Below are positions 18,822 through 29,400 of a stretch of DNA of 64,000 nucleotides, in pieces (positions within the stretch are counted from its first letter, which is position 1; every line of letters starts with the position of its first letter). The DNA is taken from the NCBI GenBank assembly GCA_013285425.1, contig CP053447.1, forward strand, positions 250,954-314,953, given 5' to 3'. This stretch comes from Ignavibacteriota bacterium. GTDB taxonomy: Bacteria; Bacteroidota; Ignavibacteria; Ignavibacteriales; Ignavibacteriaceae. The notes under the pieces were generated by a model. That model was not told the DNA's origin. It saw nothing but the letters and a program-made list of their open reading frames with translations, and did not search any database. The translations under genes and the position numbers were made by a program.

Positions 18822-19464
18822 GAGAGTATCGCCTTCACCATAGGTTCAATTTTCTTTTTTACTCCGCATATTTCTGCATACTCAATAAGCTTTGGAATAT
18901 TTCTTCCTTTCCGATTTTGCAGATAGGTTTTTAGAGATTCCACTGCAATATCTCCACCAATCTTTTTATATATCTAAAAAGATCACCAATTGTTTTTTCT
19001 TTGTTATAGATTCTAACAATTCCACTTTTTGTTTTCAGGATTTCAATTCCTTGCGAGTAGTAACTATCAGCAAAGTAATAAACTTTTATTGGCGGATAAT
19101 CGAGTTTAAATCTGGGTGTATTATGTGGAACAGCTACTGTAATATACGAAGGATTAAAAGTCGTCAGTTCATAATATTCAGCGGCTGAAGTAAGACAGAT
19201 TACAGCTTTCGTGTGTGCATGATTTACTTCAGCAAAACTGCTATGCTCGTCCCAAGGATAATCTTTTAATTTATCAAGACCTGGCTTTATCTTTTCAATT
19301 ACACCTTTTTCAACGGCATTCGCAATTCGTCTCGTATGAATATTCGCTTTCTTCATCTCCACCATACGAGCATAACCTTTATTCTTTTCAAATATTTTAA
19401 TTATTTTTTCTGAAAGTAATGAAATTATCTTAGATTTGTCCTCTTCTGAAAGACCTGGGCCACT
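18818..19464 (-). pseudogene. AbiEi-type antitoxin, frameshifted and lacking a clear start
   Basis: The product shows the AbiEi winged-helix start (SEKIIKIFEKNKGYARMVEM) and the core AAEYYELTTFNPSYITVAVP, DYPPIKVYYF and KTIGDLFRYIKR. The frame breaks at an A5 run (T5 at 18963-18967 on the + strand). One added A restores KKIGGDIAVESLKTYL and a C-terminus ending KAILS at 18818. There is no ATG between the upstream in-frame stop at 19465 and codon ATG 19365, which would truncate the DNA-binding domain. This is the antitoxin of a type IV AbiE system, decayed together with its toxin. Confidence 0.75.
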
Positions 19465-19651
19465 CTACTTAGAATTATCTTTATATCATCCAATTAATAT
19501 TTTTTCTTTCAGCTGATGTAATTTCAGGAAATCCTTTCAATAGTTGAGTTAATAATTCACCAGATACCTTTGAAAACCCACTTAAAGACGGTCTAGATAT
19601 TTCTTTCTGATATTATCAATTCGGTTTTGGACATCTCTCATTCCAAATCAG
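19465..19651 (-). other. degenerate coding DNA between mutB and the AbiE remnant
   Basis: The minus strand holds short coding-like fragments in different frames: an ATG at 19641 reading MRDVQNRIDNIRKKYL, then a shifted frame with GELLTQLLKGFPEITSAERK, then KIILSRVAQVFQK. No family is recognised. It looks like decayed accessory DNA adjoining the broken toxin-antitoxin genes. Confidence 0.4.
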
Positions 19652-21823
19652 TTAAAATCTCTCTTTTATCAACTCCATTATTTTAATTCCTGTTTCCGGA
19701 ATTTTAGTCCCTGGTCCAAATATCGCTGAAGCTCCGTGTTCATAAAGAAAATCATAATCCTGTGCAGGAATTACTCCGCCGCAAATTACAATTATATCTT
19801 CTCTTCCAAGTTTTTTCAGTTCTTCTACAAGTTGAGGTAAAAGTGTTTTATGTCCGGCTGCAAGTGAACTCATACCAACAACATGTACATCGTTTTCAAC
19901 TGCCTGCTGTGCTGTTTCTTCGGGAGTTTGGAAAAGCGGACCAACATCAACATCAAATCCCATATCGGCATAAGCTGTTGCCACAACTTTTGCACCGCGG
20001 TCGTGTCCATCCTGTCCCATTTTCGCAATCAGAATTCTAGGACGGCGTCCTTCGTGTTTTGCAAATTCATCGGTCATTTTTCTAACCTGCTCAAACAAAT
20101 GATCGTCCTGAGCATATTCGCTGCTGTAAACACCTGATATTGTTCTTGTCACTGCCTGATACCTTCCGCTTACTTTTTCAATTGCTGTTGAAATTTCACC
20201 AAGCGTTGCACGCGCTCTAGCCGCAACGATTGAGAGTTCCAATAAATTTCCTTCACCTGTTTCTGCACACTTTGTTATTGCATCCAAAGCTTTTTTAACT
20301 TCATCATCGTTTCTGTTTTTCTTAACATCCTGCAATCGCTTTATTTGTGATAATCTTACAGCGGTGTTATCAACTTCCAGAATTTCAATCGGATCTTCTT
20401 TTTCTAATCTGAATTTATTAACACCAACTATTGTCTCTTTTCCTGAATCAATTCTTGCCTGTCTTCTGGCAGAAGCTTCTTCAATTCGCATCTTAGGAAT
20501 ACCAGCTTCAATTGCCTTGGTCATTCCGCCGTAGGATTCAACTTCCAGAATATATTCCCAGCCCTTTTTCAAAAGTGCATCGGTTAATGCTTCAACATAA
20601 TAAGAACCAGCCCAAGGGTCAATAACTTTAGTAATGTAAGTTTCTTCCTGAAGATAAAGCTGTGTATTGCGGGCTATCCGTGCTGAAAAATCTGTTGGAA
20701 GAGCTATTGCTTCATCAAGTGAGTTTGTATGAAGTGATTGGGTATGACCAAGTGCGGCTGCCATTGCTTCGATACAGGTTCTGATAACGTTATTAAACGG
20801 ATCCTGCTCAGCTAAACTCCAGCCTGAAGTCTGGGAGTGAGTTCTTAGCGACATTGATTTTGTATTTTTGGGATTGAATTGTTTAATGAGTTTTGCCCAT
20901 ATCAATCTTGCTGCACGCATCTTTGCAACTTCCATAAAGTAATTCATTCCTTGTGCCCAGAAGAATGAAATTCGCGGAGCAAATTCATCAATATCCATCC
21001 CTGCTTTAATTCCTGTACGAACGTATTCCAAACCATCAGCAAGAGTGTATGCCATTTCAAGATCGGCAGTTGCACCGGCTTCCTGCATATGATATCCGGA
21101 AACAGAAATGCTGTTGAATTTAGGCATGTTTCTGGCAGTAAACTTAAAGATATCCGCTACAATTTTCATTGACATTTCAGGTGGGTAGATATAAGTATTA
21201 CGAACCATATATTCTTTAAGGATATCGTTTTGTATTGTTCCTGTAAGTTGTTCATGTTTTACACCCTGTTCTTCGGCAGCAACTATGTAAAATGCAAGTA
21301 CTGGTAAAACAGCTCCGTTCATTGTCATCGAAACAGACATTTTATCAAGCGGGATATTATCAAAAAGGATTTTCATATCAGCGATTGAATCAATTGCAAC
21401 TCCTGCCTTTCCAACATCTCCAACAACTCTTGGATGATCGGAATCGTATCCGCGGTGAGTAGCAAGATCGAATGCAACAGAAAGCCCCATTTGTCCCTGT
21501 GCAAGGTTTCTTCTGTAGAATGCATTACTTTCTTCAGCAGTTGAAAACCCGGCATATTGTCTGATTGTCCAGGGGCGCTGAACATACATAGTTGCATAAG
21601 GTCCGCGGAAGAATGGCGGAAGTCCTGAAAGATAATCTTTGTGTTCAAGTTCTTTCAGGTCATCATTTGTATAGAGTGATTTAACAGGAATCTGTTCCAT
21701 TGTTTCCCAGATAAAATCATCAAGACTTTTTCCGGTTTCCTGTTTAAACTTTTCTTCCCAATCTTTTCTGGAAACATTTTTTGATTTTAGATTTAGTTCA
21801 ATGTCTTTAAAATTTGGTTTCAT
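19652..21823 (-). CDS. mutB: methylmalonyl-CoA mutase large (alpha) subunit
   Basis: About 723 residues from ATG 21823 (the longer frame to 21853 adds non-conserved residues). It has the (beta/alpha)8 substrate-binding domain with [31 protein letters not shown] and AEQDPFNN. The C-terminal cobalamin-binding domain has the base-off DxHxxG motif ([11 protein letters not shown]) and downstream GGVIPAQD. This is the catalytic subunit that interconverts succinyl-CoA and methylmalonyl-CoA with adenosylcobalamin. It follows the small-subunit gene, separated by about 110 bases that hold two hairpins. Confidence 0.96.
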   Translation of the reverse strand: MKPNFKDIELNLKSKNVSRKDWEEKFKQETGKSLDDFIWETMEQIPVKSLYTNDDLKELEHKDYLSGLPPFFRGPYATMYVQRPWTIRQYAGFSTAEESNAFYRRNLAQGQMGLSVAFDLATHRGYDSDHPRVVGDVGKAGVAIDSIADMKILFDNIPLDKMSVSMTMNGAVLPVLAFYIVAAEEQGVKHEQLTGTIQNDILKEYMVRNTYIYPPEMSMKIVADIFKFTARNMPKFNSISVSGYHMQEAGATADLEMAYTLADGLEYVRTGIKAGMDIDEFAPRISFFWAQGMNYFMEVAKMRAARLIWAKLIKQFNPKNTKSMSLRTHSQTSGWSLAEQDPFNNVIRTCIEAMAAALGHTQSLHTNSLDEAIALPTDFSARIARNTQLYLQEETYITKVIDPWAGSYYVEALTDALLKKGWEYILEVESYGGMTKAIEAGIPKMRIEEASARRQARIDSGKETIVGVNKFRLEKEDPIEILEVDNTAVRLSQIKRLQDVKKNRNDDEVKKALDAITKCAETGEGNLLELSIVAARARATLGEISTAIEKVSGRYQAVTRTISGVYSSEYAQDDHLFEQVRKMTDEFAKHEGRRPRILIAKMGQDGHDRGAKVVATAYADMGFDVDVGPLFQTPEETAQQAVENDVHVVGMSSLAAGHKTLLPQLVEELKKLGREDIIVICGGVIPAQDYDFLYEHGASAIFGPGTKIPETGIKIMELIKERF

Positions 21824-21849
21824 ACAATTCTCAAAAATTAAACTCAATA

Positions 21850-21927
21850 TCATCCTGAGCGAAGACGAAGGATGAAGTTTATTCTATTTCTCTAAATAAG
21901 TCACACTTCAACTTCGCTCCGTGTGAC
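21850..21927 (-). repeat. two short hairpins between the mutase subunit genes
   Basis: The first has stem TCATCCT/AGGATGA (21850-21856 with 21869-21875) around GAGCGAAGACGA, a motif widespread as a dispersed intergenic hairpin in many bacterial genomes. The second has stem GTCACAC/GTGTGAC (21900-21906 with 21921-21927). Neither has a T-run, so they are more likely dispersed repeat elements or mRNA-processing structures than terminators. Confidence 0.55.
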
Positions 21928-21935
21928 AAAGGCTT

Positions 21936-24092
21936 TTATTGCATAGTGATAATTTTATTTAATAAAGTTGAGAGAATTTTATGAGCATCTGCTCCGAGAT
22001 AAATGAAATCATCAACTCCGGATTTTTTATGTTCTTCAACCTGATCTTTCGGGTAACCAGCAAGTATTACAAAAATATCTCTTGATTTTTCTTTTATCCC
22101 TTTTACGATAGGCGGAACAAGTTCAGGATATGTATCATCAGTTGAGCAGATGACTACAGCCTGAGCTTTTGAATCAATAGCTGCATTTACTGCTTCATCG
22201 GTTGAGTTAAATCCGTTTGGATAGATAATTTCAAATCCGCCGACTTCAAAAAATGCTCTTGAAAAATCTGCACGTGCTTTAAATTGTTTTAGCGGTCCCA
22301 TCACTGCCAAAAATATTTTTGGCTTACTGCCGGTTTTGGATTTATAATTTACTGCAGCCAGTTTTATTTTTTCAAACATCTCAGCAAGACGGAATAATTT
22401 TAATGGCTGAACTGAGATTCCTTTTTCGGCAGATGCGCGTATTGATTTTGATATTTCACCGATTGAAGCACCTTCAATAAAAGCTTCAACAGCATCTTCA
22501 ATCATATCATAAGATTTGGTATCAGCTATCTTTTGCAGTTTGCTTAAAATACTTTTATGCTTTTTATCTTCGCCGGTAATTCTATACTTCTGTATATATT
22601 CAACACGCTTTTTATAAATTGCATCGAAGTCAATCTTTTTAATTTCTACTGCTTCTTCTTTTGGATTTGCATACATGTTAGTTCCAACAAGAACAGATTT
22701 CCGTTTTGCAAAATCTTTTTTTCTTGCTTCAGCAGTTTTGTTTATTTCTTCCTGCACAAAACCTGATTGAATAGCTTCCAACATTCCGCCTTTTTCTTCT
22801 ACAGTTTGGAATAACTTCCATGCAGCTTTAGCGATATCATCCGTCAGTTTTTCAACAAAGTAAGAACCACCAGCCGGATCAATTACCTGATCGAGATGCG
22901 ACTCTTCCTTTAAAACTATCTGGGTGTTACGCGATATTCTTCGCGAAAAATTGTCTGACGGATTAAAAGATTCATCATAAGGATTTGTATGAATTGAATC
23001 TGCACCTCCGACAATTGCCGAAAAGGCTTCGGTTGTTGTTCGAAGCATATTTACGTAAGGATCAAAATAAGTTTGATTAAACTCTGATGCTTTACAATGT
23101 ATAAACATTTTACGGTTTTCTTTGTTAACACCAAAAGCTTCAAGAATTTTACTCCAAAGCATTCTTGCTGCGCGAAGTTTTGCAGCCTCCATAAAATAAA
23201 ACGAACCGATACCGAATGTAAACTTAAATCTTCTTGCCGCATCGTCAACATTTAATCCGCGGGAAATCATTTCATTTAAATAATCAACTGCGGATGCAAG
23301 GGTAAAAGCTAATTCCTGAACTGCATTTGCACCTGAATTATTAAATGCTAATCCGCTTACTCCGATTGTTTTAATAGCAGAATTTGATTTGATCATCAAC
23401 TCTGCCGCTAATTTCATTTCATCAAAAATCTGATTAAATGAGACCGGCAGTTCACCTTTAGTTAACAGATATTCATAAGGATCAGAAGTAATTGATCCTT
23501 TAATATTCATCAAACTTGTTCTTGTTTCATTTGCATAAGCATTAAACAAAAGTGTGAATGGCAAAGCAGAAAATCCGCCCGAAATATTAATTGGCTGATT
23601 TGACAGATCAATATCTTTGAAAAGGACGAGCATCTTTCTTATACCAGAAATTGATAACCCGTCTTTACCTGCTTCACCGGATTTGGATTGATCGGCATCC
23701 AAACCGAGCTGTGTAGGATTATCAAGAACGATATTTATCGAGTTCAGTCCTCGTTTTAGATCGTGCACTAATGCATCATTAATTTCTTCAGGCAGTGCCT
23801 GATTATATTCTTGCGATATTTCCCAGTCTCGTCCATTAAAACCGGCAGCAAAACTGCCGCGCAGATAATTTTCAAAACCCGGAAGAGTATTTAATTGCGG
23901 TAAATCTTTTATATCGTCTGAAGTGTAAATTGGCTGAAGGTCAATTCCTTCATAAGTTTTTGTGATTAGTTTTTTATCAAATGATTCGCCCTTAAGATCT
24001 TTTTCAACAAGCTGTTTCCACTCATCAAAAGAGGGGATTGGGAAATCTTTTTTTAGGTTCAGCTTCTCGTCAAGTTTTACTTCGTGAGACAT
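21936..24092 (-). CDS. mutA: methylmalonyl-CoA mutase small (beta) subunit
   Basis: About 718 residues from ATG 24092, which has AGGAG upstream; the TTG at 24110 lies upstream of that site and is rejected. It shows the mutase barrel fold (FNNSGANAVQELAFTLA, NPYDESFNPSDNFSRRISRNTQ). Its C-terminal flavodoxin-like domain (AVMGPLKQFKARADFSRAFF) lacks the cobalamin DxHxxG motif, as expected for the non-catalytic subunit. First gene of the mutase group and co-directional with mutB and meaB. Confidence 0.93.
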   Translation of the reverse strand: MSHEVKLDEKLNLKKDFPIPSFDEWKQLVEKDLKGESFDKKLITKTYEGIDLQPIYTSDDIKDLPQLNTLPGFENYLRGSFAAGFNGRDWEISQEYNQALPEEINDALVHDLKRGLNSINIVLDNPTQLGLDADQSKSGEAGKDGLSISGIRKMLVLFKDIDLSNQPINISGGFSALPFTLLFNAYANETRTSLMNIKGSITSDPYEYLLTKGELPVSFNQIFDEMKLAAELMIKSNSAIKTIGVSGLAFNNSGANAVQELAFTLASAVDYLNEMISRGLNVDDAARRFKFTFGIGSFYFMEAAKLRAARMLWSKILEAFGVNKENRKMFIHCKASEFNQTYFDPYVNMLRTTTEAFSAIVGGADSIHTNPYDESFNPSDNFSRRISRNTQIVLKEESHLDQVIDPAGGSYFVEKLTDDIAKAAWKLFQTVEEKGGMLEAIQSGFVQEEINKTAEARKKDFAKRKSVLVGTNMYANPKEEAVEIKKIDFDAIYKKRVEYIQKYRITGEDKKHKSILSKLQKIADTKSYDMIEDAVEAFIEGASIGEISKSIRASAEKGISVQPLKLFRLAEMFEKIKLAAVNYKSKTGSKPKIFLAVMGPLKQFKARADFSRAFFEVGGFEIIYPNGFNSTDEAVNAAIDSKAQAVVICSTDDTYPELVPPIVKGIKEKSRDIFVILAGYPKDQVEEHKKSGVDDFIYLGADAHKILSTLLNKIITMQ

Positions 24093-24172
24093 TATAACTC
24101 CTGAATTCAAAAAAATGTTACTGTAAAATTACTAAAAAGTTTTATGTTTATAGAGCAGGATAGAATCAATAT

Positions 24173-24212
24173 CCTCCCCTTTATTTGTGTTTTTAAAGAT
24201 TTTAAGGGGAGG
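24173..24212. repeat. inverted repeat downstream of the 81-residue gene
   Basis: Nine-base arms CCTCCCCTT and AAGGGGAGG separated by 22 bases. There is no T-run on either side, so a classical terminator is not supported; it may still define a transcript end between the 81-residue gene and mutA. Confidence 0.45.
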
Positions 24213-24229
24213 AAAAAGAAAAGGCTTAA

Positions 24230-24475
24230 CTAAGCGGGCGGATTCCAGGTTTCATGTTTTAGTTTTTGATCTTTTTGCAGATTGTTTTTTATTTCAGTAA
24301 TTCTGAAAATAGTGCGGTTAAAAACTCCGCGGATATTATCTATATAAAGCCGGATTGCTTCAATATCATTTTCATCAGGTCTTTGATGTAAAGCTTCGAT
24401 CATATCTGTATAGATTAAATCCATAAGTTTAATTTCGTTTTCAAAATTTTCAACCGATTTTTTTTCTTCGCTCAT
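24230..24475 (-). CDS. small conserved-looking hypothetical protein (81 residues)
   Basis: It starts with MSEEKKSVENFENEIKLMDL and is predicted to be entirely alpha-helical and acidic to neutral, with heptad-like spacing of leucine and isoleucine (possible coiled coil). A strong AGGAG site lies 6 bases upstream of the ATG. The gene follows the C69 peptidase gene by 15 bases on the same strand and is probably co-transcribed. No signal peptide or recognised domain; function unknown. Confidence 0.75.
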   Translation of the reverse strand: MSEEKKSVENFENEIKLMDLIYTDMIEALHQRPDENDIEAIRLYIDNIRGVFNRTIFRITEIKNNLQKDQKLKHETWNPPA

Positions 24476-24490
24476 TTTATTCTCCTCTGA

Positions 24491-26299
24491 TTAAAAAGTG
24501 TTTTTGTGTAATTCTTCAATAGTATTAAGTATAGAATTAATTTTTTCAATTTTTGTTTTAGGATATTCTTCCAATGGTTTAAAACTCAAAGCTTTTTCAT
24601 AAAGTAATTTTGCGTCAGAATATTTTTTATCATTAAGCAGCTTATCAGCTTTTTTTATGTTTTCATTATAAGCGGCGGTATGGTCTGTAAATATCTGTTT
24701 CATTTTTAGTGTTTCACCTGATTCTTCAGCAATCATTCTTTTAAATTCATCCGGATAACCTATGTTCTTTGGTCTGAAAAACTCTGTCTTTGCAACACCA
24801 TCCATGTATTTTAATATCAAATCTTCACCAAGCTTTTTCCAGCTTGTAATTGTAATCTCAGCAGATTTTAATGAGTGATTTGTCAGATATTCAATTGCCT
24901 CGCCTCTTGAGTTCTTTAATAATGATAAAGCAGTTGATTCAACATTTTCCTGCTGTGCAAGAAATTTTCCTTCAAGTTCATTCTGTATTTTTTGAACATC
25001 ATCTAAAACTATTGAATATCTCGGATAAGAAAAGTTTGCAACAAAATTAAAAATCCAGAATGCTGAATCCCAGCTAAACTTTGAATACGATCCGACACCG
25101 TGTGAAAAATTATACGGCACTCTTGTCATTGAAGCATACATTGGAGTATAGACTGTGAAATAAGTATCATCAACTCCAAACCATAAAACTCCGCCAACTT
25201 CTCGCGGCATATAAGAACGTGCTTGAGAAACAAATGAAAATCCCGTTTGCGGTGTTGAGATAGGTCGTTCATTAAAATATTCTTCGCCGTTATAAGACCA
25301 GGTTAAAGGTCTCCAGCGATAAGGCATCTGATATGGACCGGCAGCAATTCCTTTAGTCATATCAAGTTCAGTTCCTTCATAATGATCGCGCATTAAACTC
25401 ATAACATCATGAACTGAAAGTTTTTTATCTGGTTTGATATAAAGTGGCATTCGTTCTAATGATTCGCCGCGCACGTAAGAAATATATTTATCCATTTCCA
25501 AATTACATCTTCTGAACAGCGACCATACTCTTGCGTCACAAAATCTAATTGCACCAAAATCTAAAGGGGCATAAGCTGCAGAAAAATCGAACTCGGAATC
25601 CTTTCCAGTAAAGTATCCCTTCTCTCTTGCAAAAGAAATTACATCGGCAGAATACAAACAATTCTCAGGATCATTTAGTGGAAATGTTGTAATCCTTGCC
25701 TGATTAGCATGTCCGGAAATATATCCATCAGGAATTCTGACTGCAACCCAAACAGTTCCTTTTCCTTCTTCGCCCTTACCAATCATTTCAAGAATCCAGG
25801 CTTCGTTTGCATCAGCAATTGAAAAAGATTCGCCGCTGCTGTAATAGCCGTATTCGTTTACAAGGTCAGTCATAATTTTAATTGCTTCGCGTGCGGTTTT
25901 ACTTCTCTGAAGTGCGATATACATTAAACTGCCGTAATCAATAATACCATTTGGTTTAGAAAGTTCTTCTCTGCCGCCGAATGTTGTTTCACCGATTACA
26001 ACCTGATGTTCATTCATATTTCCGATAACATTGTATGTTACTGAGACCTGGGGAATTTTTCCAAGAAACTTACCGCTGTCCCATTCATATATTTCCAGCC
26101 AGCTACCGTTTTGATAAACCGACGCCGGAAAGTGAAAAAGCTCGCCATAAAATCCGTAAGAATCCGCAGTATAAGTTATAATAACAGAACCATCAGTGCT
26201 TGCACCCTTAGTAACAATAAAGTTTGTGCAGGAATAAGTTTCTGCAGAAAACAAAATGGAAAACAAGAACAGGCTTGTAAAGAAAAACTTTTTGATCAT
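24491..26299 (-). CDS. peptidase family C69 (dipeptidase PepD-like), exported
   Basis: A 602-residue protein with a signal peptide ending SAETYS. The next residue, Cys24, begins CTNFIVTKGASTDGSV, the N-terminal nucleophile signature of C69 dipeptidases that mature by exposing the cysteine. Other core motifs are ANEAWILEMIGKG and SGHANQARITTF. A helical C-terminal extension (about residues 480-602) ends in a TPR-like DKKYSDAKLLYEKAL. Signal peptide cleavage would expose the nucleophile directly, so it is likely a periplasmic or secreted dipeptidase. Confidence 0.9.
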   Translation of the reverse strand: MIKKFFFTSLFLFSILFSAETYSCTNFIVTKGASTDGSVIITYTADSYGFYGELFHFPASVYQNGSWLEIYEWDSGKFLGKIPQVSVTYNVIGNMNEHQVVIGETTFGGREELSKPNGIIDYGSLMYIALQRSKTAREAIKIMTDLVNEYGYYSSGESFSIADANEAWILEMIGKGEEGKGTVWVAVRIPDGYISGHANQARITTFPLNDPENCLYSADVISFAREKGYFTGKDSEFDFSAAYAPLDFGAIRFCDARVWSLFRRCNLEMDKYISYVRGESLERMPLYIKPDKKLSVHDVMSLMRDHYEGTELDMTKGIAAGPYQMPYRWRPLTWSYNGEEYFNERPISTPQTGFSFVSQARSYMPREVGGVLWFGVDDTYFTVYTPMYASMTRVPYNFSHGVGSYSKFSWDSAFWIFNFVANFSYPRYSIVLDDVQKIQNELEGKFLAQQENVESTALSLLKNSRGEAIEYLTNHSLKSAEITITSWKKLGEDLILKYMDGVAKTEFFRPKNIGYPDEFKRMIAEESGETLKMKQIFTDHTAAYNENIKKADKLLNDKKYSDAKLLYEKALSFKPLEEYPKTKIEKINSILNTIEELHKNTF

Positions 26300-26440
26300 A
26301 CAATTTCCAATGCAATTAATTATTAAAAATATTGCTGAAAAGATAACGAAAATTGATACGATTTGAGAATAAAAAACTCCAAGTAAATAATAATGCTGTT
26401 TGCTCAGGTAAATTGAACAAACAGCAATATGTGATAGAAT

Positions 26441-29400
26441 TTATTTTATATAAACTCTTATTCCTTCTGAATGACTTGAAAATTCCGGTGCATACATACA
26501 TTGAATTGAGGTAATTCCGTTTGAAAAATCACCCTTATACGTTGCTCTTAATGGATATTCAAAAACATAAGTGCCGACTGGTAATTTATAAATGAAAAAA
26601 TTTGTTGCTGCATCTTTAGTGTTTTCGTAATACCATAAACCATCCTGATATTTATAAGTAGATAAAACATTAATAGGTTCTAGTCCTGCCGCTCTCATAT
26701 CTTTTAAATGTACATATTCCATACTTCTGTCTACTCTTATCTCTATCCTTACTATTATTTTATCTCCGGGGTTTAATTCGGTGTTATCATCAACAGGTGT
26801 AATCTTTTTACCACTTTCAGTATCAATTTCCAGGAACAATTTTTTATTAATTTTTAATGGAGTTTCTGAAGAGGTAATCTTATCTAGCTGTTCAAAATAT
26901 TGCCAGTATAGTGTACCCCAACTAATAATATTGTTATTATTTGTTATTGTAATATCCGCCATTTCTAATTTTATATTATCATCTTTCCAGGATGTTTTAA
27001 AATAACCGGTTCCTTGCTCTGTATGTAAATCGGATTTATTTTCGATTTGCAGAATTTCTTCTCCGATTTTTATATCTGGCAATTTGGTTTCAGCAAGCCA
27101 TTCCGTTCCTCTAAGTAAAAGTGCATAACAAGCTTTTGCAGTAGCAGTCGTGGTTTTCCAGTCATTAACTTGTTTATTTTTAAGCAGCCATACTTTCATC
27201 AAATCAACAGATTTTTGATCATTAGCAATTTCATCTACTGCTTCAATTAGCAATGCCTGAGTTTCGATTGGTGCCTGATACCAAAACCAACCCCGCTCTT
27301 CCTTAAAATACATTCCTGTTTCATCATTAATCACTGCATTTTCAAGTATTGATTTTACAATATCACCTGCTAATTCAGTTTCAGAATATCTGAACAGCAT
27401 CAAAGCTATCATACCCTGCATATATTTATTATTTGATAACCAATACATTTTTGCCTGTTCTTTCCAATAATTAAAAGCTTCCGAATATTTTTGATTTACA
27501 GGTATATCAATAAAGTAACTTCTGCCGTAGAGATAATGAATCTGACTGTAACTTATATTCTTTTTATTTAAACTAATTCCTAAAATTTTTAATTTTTCAT
27601 AATCTTCATACATTCTTAAATCAATGTAATCGATAGCCTTTTGAAGCATCTTGAATAGATTTTTATTATCTCTGAAATTTTTAATTCCAAGTCTTTCCAG
27701 ATTCCCAAAACCTGTAACAATGTACTGAGTTATATAATTACTTTCCGGTAAGCCTTCAAACCATGGCCAGCCTCCATTTGAGTATTGAAGCTTTAACAGT
27801 TTATCTTCAGATTTTTTAAGTTCGTCAGACATTTTAACAAGGTCAAACAATAAACCGATGCTTCTTTTTCTTGCGGATTCATTTTGGGCTTCTAATACCC
27901 AGGGAGTTTCTTCCAACAATGCATATTTAAGTTCCTGATTCTTTTCCAAGTTAGAAAGCAGTGCGTCCTTATCGGTAGTTCTCCAGCTATCAAATACTTT
28001 TTTAATTTTTGGATTTGAGTTTGCGATAAAACTTGCAATACTATTTGCATAATAACGGCTGAATATTTGTTCGCTGCATTCGTGAGGATATTCCATTAGA
28101 TACGCCAGAGCCTGAATAGCGTACCAGGCAGGATTTGAAGTAAACTCAAGTGTTAAGTTGTAGTTTCGCAGTGTAGTTGATGTATTGTTTTTCAACTTAT
28201 CAAATACAAAACTTTTTGTCTGATGGGCATTTAACGGAAGCGGCAAAGTTTCAGTAACCAGCATACTGTTTGTGAGAATTGGAAGCGCATTTTCCTCGCC
28301 ATCCGAAAAATTTCCCGATTTCGCCAGCACACGATAAACAACTGCTTCTGTTTTTCCGGTTGGGATTTTCAATTTCCAGCTTAATGCTTCATTCATTTTC
28401 TTATCTAAAATAAATGATTTTATAGCTTCATTATTCTCAAATAAATTATCAACCGGCTGCATTGTAAAAGCATCAAAAAGCTGTAAAGTTGCGGATCCAG
28501 AGAGTGAATCATCTGAAAGGTTGCTAACTTTTGCTGTGAAGTATATTTCATCACCCTCTCGTAAAAATCTTGGTGGATTTGGCTGAATCATCAAATCCTT
28601 TTGAGTTATTGTTTCTTTTGTTATAAATCCTAACTCAAAGTCTTTTGTATGAGAAAAGCCCATAAACTTCCATCGGGTTAAAGCTTCGGGAGTGGTAAAC
28701 GAAACTATTACTTCACCGTTTTTATTTGTTTTTAATTCTGGAAAGAAAAAGGCGGTTTCGTTAAGATTTTTTCTTGGGGTAATTCCTTCAAATTTTAATT
28801 TTTCACCAGCAATTTCCATCTCGTTTTGTGAAATTCCTTCTACAATATATGCAACTTCATCTTCTCGCCCACCTCTAACTGGGAGAGGTTGAATTTCTTC
28901 ACTAGAAACCATTCTCACAGCATTTGTAGAAGATTTTTCTATCAAAGGTCTTTCAGAAACAACCAATACTTCATTAAGACTTACAGAGCTTTTGAGATAA
29001 TCAGAGTTTTCATCTTTTATAAATGATACTTTATCTTTTTTCCCTTTCTTTTTTTGCTGCTGATAGATATACATATTCCTGTAACCAAATCCATAAAACG
29101 AAAATCCGAAGTTATTCAGTTGTGGGTATAAAAGTTCAAAATAGAAATTGTAAGGTTCGTTAAACTCAATAGCAAAGAAAAATGAATTATTTATACTAAA
29201 GCAGTTTGAACTGTTCCAGAATAATTTTGTGCTAAACTGAGGATGCACATTAAAGCTCCAGAAATTAGCAGCAAACTGATCTAATGATGCATCATACATG
29301 GAAGCAAGAAACTCTGCGTTTGCTTTATCTCCTTTGAAATCAAGAATTCTAAACGACCATTTTTCTGGTACACCTGGAGTTATTTTATCACGGAATGTTT

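Noticed and set aside
24173..24212. Intrinsic terminator at the CCTCCCCTT inverted repeat
   Set aside because: No T-run follows on either strand and the loop is long; kept only as an inverted repeat.
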